A stretch of DNA of 34,964 nt, from the IMG/VR virus record IMGVR_UViG_3300023440_000014, positions 1 to 34,964 of that record; one strand, given 5' to 3'. Numbering within the stretch: the first letter of the stretch is position 1; each line of letters opens with the position of its first letter. Source of the stretch: a virus. The notes beneath the pieces were generated by a model. That model saw only the letters and a list, made by a program, of their open reading frames with translations, had not been told where the DNA came from and searched no databases. Shown piece by piece: positions 29,498 to 34,964 of the stretch. The position numbers and the translations under genes are program-made.

Positions 29498-30010
29498 GTG
29501 GCTATTCAGAATATCTTAAAAAATCTCAACCTATTTGTGGATGGTCGCGGGTTTGCGGGCAAGGTGACAGAAATAGAACTGCCCAAGCTGACCATGAAAA
29601 CCAGCGAATATCGGGCGGGCGGCATGGACGCGCCGGTTGAGATCGAGATGGGCATGGAAAAGCTGGAAACCACGTTCACGCTGAACGGCTACGATCCGGA
29701 AGTGCTGAAGCTGTTTGGGCTTGCACCGGGTAACCGTAAGCCGCTCACCCTGCGTGGCACATTGCTGGATGATATAACCGGCACAGAACAGCCGGTCATC
29801 GTCAACCTGAAAGGGATGCTGCGCGAAGTGGACATGGGCACATGGAAGCCTGGCGAAGATGCGACACTGAAGATGGCCGCTGCACTGGTTTATTACAAAC
29901 TGACCATTAACGGCATTGTTATAAACGAGATCGACGTGCTCGGTATGAAACGCATCATCAACGGTGTGGATCAGCTGGCACAGACCCGCGCTAATCTGGG
30001 TATCGCGTGA
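29498..30010 (+). CDS. FII: Tail tube protein (P2 gpFII family)
   Basis: 170 aa; P2 FII is 172 aa. It starts at a GTG with CAAGGAG upstream. Motifs: NILKNLNLFVDGRGFAGKVTEIELPKLTMKTSEYRAGGMDAPVEIEMGMEKLETTFTLNGYDPEVLKLFGL and KPGEDATLKMAAALVYYKLTINGIVINEIDVLGM. It forms the inner tube. The start of the next gene overlaps its stop (TGATG). Confidence 0.95.
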   Translation: MAIQNILKNLNLFVDGRGFAGKVTEIELPKLTMKTSEYRAGGMDAPVEIEMGMEKLETTFTLNGYDPEVLKLFGLAPGNRKPLTLRGTLLDDITGTEQPVIVNLKGMLREVDMGTWKPGEDATLKMAAALVYYKLTINGIVINEIDVLGMKRIINGVDQLAQTRANLGIA

Positions 30011-30249
30011 TGGAGACGATCACGTTGAAATATCCCATTGAGGTGGCTGGTGAGAAAATCACCAGCTTAAACCTGCGCCGCCCGAAGGTACGCGATATGC
30101 TGGCCGCTGATAAGTCATCCGGCTCGGATGCCGAAAAAGAAGTCAGCATGTTTGCCAACCTGTGCGAAGTCTCGCCCGATGCGATTATGGAACTGGATGG
30201 CAAGGATTACGCCACACTACAGCAGGCATATTCCGCTTTTTTGTCCTGA
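30010..30249 (+). CDS. E: Tail assembly chaperone (P2 gpE family)
   Basis: 79 aa from the ATG at 30010; the upstream in-frame GTG at 30007 is less likely. It matches the phage tail assembly family: TLKYPIEVAGEKITSLNLRRPKVRDMLAADKS, ANLCEVSPDAIMELDGKDYATLQQAYSAFLS. The chaperone coats the tape measure during tube assembly. Its last codons hold a T TTT TTG slippery site, allowing an extended E' product, as in P2. Confidence 0.9.
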   Translation: METITLKYPIEVAGEKITSLNLRRPKVRDMLAADKSSGSDAEKEVSMFANLCEVSPDAIMELDGKDYATLQQAYSAFLS

Positions 30250-30389
30250 GGCCAACCGATGCGCGGGCGGCGTGTGTTGCGCTGGCCCGTGTTACCGGGT
30301 GGGGCTTGATTGATTTGATGGATATGACCGGCGACAACCTGTTGCAATGGCTCGAAGCAGTGAAAGCAACAGAGCCAGTATTGAAATAA
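30010..30389 (+). CDS. E': E-E' frameshift product (P2 gpE+E' type)
   Basis: A T TTT TTG heptamer at 30237-30243 is in the right frame for a -1 shift, six bases before the E stop. This is the same heptamer used by P2. After slippage, translation continues from 30243 through VLRPTDARAACVALARVTGW and LIDLMDMTGDNLLQWLEAVK to the TAA at 30387-30389, giving about 126 aa. The E' frame has no good start of its own. The segment is typical of E' (WGxxDLMxMxGDxLLxWL). The coordinates join two frames. Confidence 0.87.
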
Positions 30390-30579
30390 ATATGAGATAC
30401 GGGAAGAAAAGAAGCAATGTGCCCGGAATGGCAATGATTGTGCCGACGATGAACAGCGTGACAAGATCAGTCCAGCCCGTGATAGGCACAAAGAATGCAG
30501 CACCAATATAGCTTAACAGAACGACCACTTTGGGATGGTGTTTCCACGCCATGATGCGATCAAAAAGGTCATGATTCAT
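30292..30579 (-). CDS. Small membrane protein on the minus strand (cargo gene)
   Basis: 95 aa from the ATG at 30579 (MNHDLFDRIMAWKHHPKVVV). Two membrane helices can be seen: VVVLLSYIGAAFFVPITGW and TLFIVGTIIAIPGTLLLFFPYLIFISILALLLSLL. The 3' end overlaps E' in antisense, so the C-terminal ~33 residues may be accidental. It fills the ~200-base gap between E' and the tape measure, which in P2 is absent. No clear ribosome-binding site is seen. It may be a lysogen-expressed exclusion-type protein; this is inference. Confidence 0.5.
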   Translation of the reverse strand: MNHDLFDRIMAWKHHPKVVVLLSYIGAAFFVPITGWTDLVTLFIVGTIIAIPGTLLLFFPYLIFISILALLLSLLRAIATGCRRSYPSNQSSPTR

Positions 30580-30596
30580 ATAAGGAGCGTAGTCGA

Positions 30597-33062
30597 ATGA
30601 TCGGTAAAAGTCTAGCAGTTGGCATTGTGATTGGCGGCTCGATAGCGGCAAGCTTTAGCCGGTCAATCAAGACTGCCGACGAAAAAACACTTGCTCTGGG
30701 GGCAACAATTAGAAAAGCCTCTGATCAAAAGGCTTCGATTGTTCGGTTCAGGGCACTGGGTAAAGCATTAGGTAAAACATCCCGCGACATGAAGGCAGCG
30801 CAATCCAGTACTGCTAGTCTAGCGCAGGCAATAGCAAAATCAGAAGCGAAGATTAAAGCGTTGCAGGCGGAAGGCAAAAAGACTGGGCAAGCACTTTCAT
30901 CAGGCATGCAAACTGCGACCGAAGCCACCTTGACCTGGAGTCAGTTCACCAGCCAGCGCATGAGTACGTATATGAAAGAGCTGGGAGGGCACGCCCCGGC
31001 AATTAAAAAAATAGCCGCCGAATGGAAGGTGTATAAGGTCGAGCATGGCAAAGCCATGAAAGGCGCATCGAAAACCGCCACTACGGAGCTCTCCAAAGAG
31101 CAGGATGCGCTTAAAAAGCTACAGGCAGAGTTTCGCAGCTCTGTGGCCACATCAGGCAAGCTCAAGCGGGCGCATCAACGGCAAAAAGAGGCGATAGGCA
31201 AACTGCGTGGCGAATTACGTGGAGCCGGTATTGATGTGCGCAGGCTTGGGTCGGCTGAAAAAACACTTGGTAGAAGCATCGAGAAAACCAACCGAGCAAT
31301 GGACAGGCAGCGCAGGAAACAGCAGGCGGGAAGGCGGCTTGGCGCACTGAGAAACCGAGCTCTCGGGGCCGTAGGCTCGGTCTATGGCGTAGCTAGGCTG
31401 GTTGGTCGCAATGCCGAGTTCGAGCATGCTTTAACCATGCTATCCAACACAGGCAACCTGTCCCGCGAGAAAATAGCTAAAATTCGCACCAAATTGAGAA
31501 GCGAATCTGTCAAAACGAATCAGACCAAGGCTGAACTGCTGGGTGGTCTTGATTTTTTGGTCGGCAAAGGGCTAAAAACCAAGGCGTCTGTTGCGGCAAT
31601 TCACGACATTGGTATTGCCGCCACCGGCTCCGGGGCGAGTATAATCGATCTGTCAAAAGCATCGTTTGCAATGATGGATAATATGAAGATATCTAGCCTG
31701 GAAGTCGCGAAGGGGCTGGATATTATTGCCTCATCCGGCAAGCAGGGCGGCTTTGAGTTGGTGGACATGGCCCGTTTTCTACCATCTATTACAGCGCAGG
31801 TGCAGGTGTTGGGACTCAAGGGAAAGCAGGGCATTGCTTCAATTGGCGCGGCGCTTCAAATCGCCATGAAAGGCGCAGGAAAAGCAGAAGAGGGAGCCAA
31901 TAATCTGCAAAACTTCCTGTCAAAAATCACATCAAAGGAGACCGTCAACAACCTCCAAAAAATGGGGGTTAGCGTTCGTGATGTGTTTGATAATGCAAAG
32001 GCCAATGGTGAGAATCCACTGATCGCGATTATTCGCAGCATCAAAGAGGTTACAGGTGGTGATTCATTTGCGTTGAATCAGATATTTGGCGACATGCAAG
32101 TGAAGAATTTCCTAAACCCGATGCTGGCAAATATCGATGAGTTCAATAAAATATACAGCAAGTCGCTCAAGGCACAGGGCGTGAACCAGCGTGACTTCAC
32201 CAAAAACATGAAAGATACATCTGAGAAGATGAAACATTTGAAGATTGGCGTCGAAAATGTCGGCGATGCGTTTGCCCGCTCATTAAGGCCTGCGATTGAT
32301 CCGGTACTGGACGGACTTGGCTCTGTTGCACAATGGGCATCTGATGTGATTGTGCGATATCCGGTTGTGGGTCAGATTATAGGCGGCATTGCCATCGGAT
32401 TTGCCGGATTGACCACGGCAATTGGGCTGGCAACAGCAGCGCAATGGGCATGGAATACATCCGTTGTGGCGAGCTCGGTTGCCATGCTAAGAAATGCTTC
32501 AGGTGCAATCTGGGCGGGTGGTGCGTATGTAGCCGGCGCGGCTAAAATAGGCATCCTAACCGCTGCGCAATGGCTATGGAATGTGGCAATGGATGCCAAC
32601 CCTATTGGTCTAGTGATCGCGGGTGTTGCGGCTCTGGCTGGTGGTGCCGTGCTATTGTATAAAAACTGGGATTCAGTCACGAAATGGTTCGGTAAAAAAT
32701 TGGACTGGCTAACCAACAAATTCAGCTTTGTCGGCGACGCTTGGCATGCCATCTTCGGCGGCGATAAAAAGGCCACGGTAACGCAGCATGTAAAACAGAC
32801 GTTTGACACCATTAAAAAGCCCGTATTTTCAAAAGCCGCCCCTGCCGCCCTCGCTGCAACAATGGCGATGGCAACGCCAGCCGCAGCCTCGCCAGCACAA
32901 ACCGTGCATCAGGATAATCGAGCCAGCTATGTGCTGCATGTCAATGTGGACGGCGGCGATCCGGCGCAGGTGAAAGACGCCGTGCATCAGGCCCTGGCTG
33001 AAAAAGAACGCGAACATGCAGCCCGCACTCGCGGTGCGCTGTTTGATATTCAGGGCGGTTGA
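30597..33062 (+). CDS. T: Tail tape measure protein (P2 gpT family)
   Basis: 821 aa; P2 T is 815 aa. The N-terminal third is coiled coil (KSEAKIKALQAEGKKTGQAL, TTELSKEQDALKKLQAEFRSS). The TP901/tape-measure core follows: ALTMLSNTGNLSREKIAKIRTKLR, GGLDFLVGKGLKTKASVAAIHDIGIAATGSGA, ASSGKQGGFELVDMARFLPSITAQ. Membrane segments are at VVGQIIGGIAIGFAGLTTAIGLA and NPIGLVIAGVAALAGGAVLLYKNW. Its length sets tail length, and its hydrophobic parts help DNA entry. Confidence 0.95.
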   Translation: MIGKSLAVGIVIGGSIAASFSRSIKTADEKTLALGATIRKASDQKASIVRFRALGKALGKTSRDMKAAQSSTASLAQAIAKSEAKIKALQAEGKKTGQALSSGMQTATEATLTWSQFTSQRMSTYMKELGGHAPAIKKIAAEWKVYKVEHGKAMKGASKTATTELSKEQDALKKLQAEFRSSVATSGKLKRAHQRQKEAIGKLRGELRGAGIDVRRLGSAEKTLGRSIEKTNRAMDRQRRKQQAGRRLGALRNRALGAVGSVYGVARLVGRNAEFEHALTMLSNTGNLSREKIAKIRTKLRSESVKTNQTKAELLGGLDFLVGKGLKTKASVAAIHDIGIAATGSGASIIDLSKASFAMMDNMKISSLEVAKGLDIIASSGKQGGFELVDMARFLPSITAQVQVLGLKGKQGIASIGAALQIAMKGAGKAEEGANNLQNFLSKITSKETVNNLQKMGVSVRDVFDNAKANGENPLIAIIRSIKEVTGGDSFALNQIFGDMQVKNFLNPMLANIDEFNKIYSKSLKAQGVNQRDFTKNMKDTSEKMKHLKIGVENVGDAFARSLRPAIDPVLDGLGSVAQWASDVIVRYPVVGQIIGGIAIGFAGLTTAIGLATAAQWAWNTSVVASSVAMLRNASGAIWAGGAYVAGAAKIGILTAAQWLWNVAMDANPIGLVIAGVAALAGGAVLLYKNWDSVTKWFGKKLDWLTNKFSFVGDAWHAIFGGDKKATVTQHVKQTFDTIKKPVFSKAAPAALAATMAMATPAAASPAQTVHQDNRASYVLHVNVDGGDPAQVKDAVHQALAEKEREHAARTRGALFDIQGG

Positions 33063-33481
33063 TGATGGCGATAAGCAATGAAGTCATGATGGCTATTGGC
33101 GGCTTCAAATTCGCCGCCGATCGCGCCGCATACCAGGAATTGCGCCGCGTCTCTGAATATCGCTGGCAGGAACAGCAGCGTATCAGCCGCGATCCGGCCA
33201 TGCAGTTCACCGGCAAGGGTCGCGAAACCATTGAACTATCCGGCGTGATTTATCCGGCGGAATTCAACAGCGGCACGGATCAGGTAGCCGAAATGCGCAA
33301 GGTCGCAGCCGATGGCAAGCCACTCACTCTGATTGCGGCACATCAAGGCAGCGTGGGGCACATCGAAGGTGATTGGGTGATCAAGCGCATCGAAGAAACC
33401 GGCACAGTGTTTGCCTCTGGCGGCAGCCCGCGCAAGATAGAATTCAGGATGAGCCTGCAATTCTATGGGGGTGACGCATGA
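33062..33481 (+). CDS. U: Tail protein U (P2 gpU family)
   Basis: 139 aa from an ATG overlapping the T stop (TGATG). Typical: MAIGGFKFAADRAAYQELRRVSEYRWQEQQRISRDPAMQFTGKGRETIELSGVIYPAEF, then GDWVIKRIEETGTVFASGGSPRKIEFRMSLQFYG. It is a tail-terminator-like or baseplate hub component. Confidence 0.93.
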   Translation: MMAISNEVMMAIGGFKFAADRAAYQELRRVSEYRWQEQQRISRDPAMQFTGKGRETIELSGVIYPAEFNSGTDQVAEMRKVAADGKPLTLIAAHQGSVGHIEGDWVIKRIEETGTVFASGGSPRKIEFRMSLQFYGGDA

Positions 33482-33684
33482 CCCAATACCGCACCAAACA
33501 GGGCGATATGCTCGATGCCATCTGCTATAAATTCTATGGCCGTGAATCAGCATCGATTGATGTGCTCAAGGCCAACCCCGGCCTGGCAGATCGCGGTGCC
33601 GTATATCCGGCGGGCGTCACCATCAACCTGCCTGTGCTGGCTGCCACGCCATCCAGCGCCACGCCCGTAAGGCTTTGGGACTGA
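33478..33684 (+). CDS. X: Tail protein X (P2 gpX family, LysM-like)
   Basis: 68 aa, overlapping both neighbours. TKQGDMLDAICYKFYGRESASIDVLKANPGLADRGAVYPAGVTINLPVL is the small LysM-like fold that anchors in the baseplate hub. Confidence 0.93.
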   Translation: MTQYRTKQGDMLDAICYKFYGRESASIDVLKANPGLADRGAVYPAGVTINLPVLAATPSSATPVRLWD

Positions 33685-34715
33685 TGCAGCCCGACTTCTC
33701 CATATCCGCCGACGGCAGCGATTTAACTGCCGCCATTCGCGACAGGCTTATTCGCCTGGCCATCACCGACCATAAAGGCACCACGTCGGACACGGCGCAG
33801 ATAGTAATTGATGACCGCGACCATCGTGTTGCGCTGCCACGCACCGGGGCTGAGTTATCCATTTCAATGGGCTATATCGAAACGGGTTTAATCGACATGG
33901 GCAAATGGACAGTCGGCGAGATAGAATTGTCTGGCTCGCCAGATACGATCACCATCCGCTCCACGGCTGCGAATATGTCCACCCGCGCAACCAAATCCGG
34001 AAAAGGTGATGCGTTGCGCAGCGTCAAAACCCGCGCCTGGGATAATATCGCCATTGCCGATATCTGCAAAACCATTGCAGGCGAACATGGCTTGGTTGCC
34101 AAGGTGTCAGGCAAATACGCCACAGGCAGCCCGCCCGCCATCGGTGCGCCGATCAACCACCTGGATCAACATAACGAGTCCGACCTGAATTTCCTCACCC
34201 GTCTGGCGCACGATTACGGCGCGATCTGCAAGCCGGTGCGTGATTATCTGCTGTGGGTCGAAAAGGGTACGAATATCAGCGCTACCGGTCGCGTGCTGGA
34301 TAGCGTGAGCATCACACCGGATCAGGTTACATCATGGCGCGCCACGTTGGCTGATCGCGGTAAATATGTGGCGGCTCTGGCGCACTATCACGATCACGCC
34401 ACAGCCAAACGTATCCCCGTCCGTGTCGGAAATCCGTCCGGTTCACCTGTCACGTCTGCTGTAGGTACATTTACAGACGAGCAAGCCGCCCGCGCCGCTG
34501 CCACGGCAAGACTGGATGCCGTCAATCGCGGCGCAACCACGTTGCACATTACCATGCCGGGCAATGCGCTGATTGCGTCCGGGTCGCCGCTGATGTTGGG
34601 TGGCTTTCGAGCGGGGGTTGACGGGGATTACATTTCAGACATGGTCGCTCATGAATTGAGTGGCGGCGGCTATAAAACAACATTAACCGGCAGCAGTAAA
34701 ACCAGCCGAAAATAG
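33684..34715 (+). CDS. D: Baseplate hub / late control protein D (P2 gpD family)
   Basis: 343 aa from the ATG at 33684, overlapping the X stop (TGATG). Recognisable blocks: MQPDFSISADGSDLTAAIRDRLIRLAITDHKGTTSDTAQIVIDDRDHRVALPRTGAELSISMGY, ADICKTIAGEHGLVAKVSGKYA, INHLDQHNESDLNFLTRLAHDYGAICKP, and EQAARAAATARLDAVNRGATT. gpD is the hub that holds spike V. It is the last phage gene before the right end. Confidence 0.95.
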   Translation: MQPDFSISADGSDLTAAIRDRLIRLAITDHKGTTSDTAQIVIDDRDHRVALPRTGAELSISMGYIETGLIDMGKWTVGEIELSGSPDTITIRSTAANMSTRATKSGKGDALRSVKTRAWDNIAIADICKTIAGEHGLVAKVSGKYATGSPPAIGAPINHLDQHNESDLNFLTRLAHDYGAICKPVRDYLLWVEKGTNISATGRVLDSVSITPDQVTSWRATLADRGKYVAALAHYHDHATAKRIPVRVGNPSGSPVTSAVGTFTDEQAARAAATARLDAVNRGATTLHITMPGNALIASGSPLMLGGFRAGVDGDYISDMVAHELSGGGYKTTLTGSSKTSRK

Positions 34716-34748
34716 CATTTAACAACCAAGTAAATCGCCCAACCGAGA

Positions 34749-34793
34749 CTAAAACCATTCGCCGTACGCGCTAAAACCATTCGCCGCGTTACA
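34749..34793. repeat. Phage right end: tandem transposase-binding repeats and terminal CA
   Basis: CTAAAACCATTCGCCG occurs at 34749-34764 and again at 34771-34786, a 22-base period. In Mu the right end has MuA sites R1 and R2 that are 22 bp each and adjacent. The sequence GTTACA follows and ends in CA at 34792-34793, the expected 3' terminal dinucleotide of the Mu family. From 34794 the sequence encodes a host kinase. So the phage-host junction is most likely after 34793. Confidence 0.82.
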
Positions 34794-34943
34794 CCGTTTT
34801 TTACCACCAAAGGCGTGGGTGAGGGCACAGGCCTGGGTATGGCGATGGTTTATGGCGCGGTTCAGAATCATCGCGGCCTGATTGATATCGACAGTACGCA
34901 ATGCTCAGCAAGAGCAGTCCTCATCCACAGTACACCCCTCTGA
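34794..34943 (+). pseudogene. Host (hybrid) sensor histidine kinase fragment cut by the prophage
   Basis: The frame from 34794 reads [21 protein letters not shown] then [12 protein letters not shown], the G2 box and end of a histidine-kinase ATPase domain. Its N-terminal part is missing because the prophage sits just before it; the rest should lie left of the prophage. After LIDID the expected final GT motif is not seen and the frame stops at 34941. A different frame continues from 34891 ([24 protein letters not shown]) and looks like a linker to a receiver domain. The host gene may therefore carry an additional frameshift or deletion. Confidence 0.72.
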
Positions 34944-34964
34944 TTTGATTGCCGCGCAAGGTGC

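Noticed and set aside
1-34964. CRISPR array
   Set aside because: No regularly spaced repeats with unique spacers were seen; the repeats found are paired direct or inverted repeats only.

Overview
The window is nearly all of one integrated, tailed transposable prophage (Mu family) in a Gram-negative, probably proteobacterial, host. It combines Mu-type replication and head genes with a P2-type contractile tail, the arrangement known from BcepMu-like phages. The left phage end lies before base 1. The right phage end is visible near 34793, where two 22-bp-period end repeats give way to a broken host histidine-kinase gene. The species cannot be named from this sequence.

Layout: 1-7771 is the early region. 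It holds a 5'-truncated MuA-like DNA-binding protein, the DDE transposase A, the ATPase B, a run of tightly overlapping small regulators and unknowns, Gam, GemA and Mor. A strong intrinsic terminator (7873-7903) closes it. 7900-9001 holds a structured leader, a Rha-family antirepressor and two small genes, followed by a 62-bp MITE-like double hairpin. 9131-10769 is the lysis block (GH19 endolysin, small membrane protein, 3-TM holin, DksA/TraR zinc finger, DUF2730). 10766-20796 is the Mu head module: small and large terminase, DUF935 portal, gpF-like protein with a probable C-terminal toxin-like domain, gpG, protease with a nested scaffold, decoration protein, major capsid, terminator, gp35-37-like proteins. 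20793-34715 is the P2-like tail in P2 order: V, (cargo), W, J, I, fibre, G position, FI, FII, E/E', T, U, X, D.

The standout system is a complete diversity-generating retroelement (DGR) at the tail-fibre position: a C-type-lectin-fold variable protein (24672-26006) whose last ~113 bases (VR) match a template repeat (TR, 26446-26558) at all 85 non-adenine positions and differ at 13 of 28 adenines; an Avd accessory protein; a structured TR-RT spacer RNA; and a YVDD reverse transcriptase. It should diversify the receptor-binding tip of the tail.

Other notable items: a 46-bp perfect duplication shared by the first gene and the transposase; a 22-bp direct repeat flanking a 9-bp-arm hairpin before an early gene; a 19/22 shared motif upstream of the endolysin and the protease (candidate late promoters, as at Mu Plys and PI); a palindromic element inserted in frame in the portal gene; a T TTT TTG slippery site for E/E'; and two minus-strand cargo genes (a DUF4145 protein and a small membrane protein) inside the tail operon.
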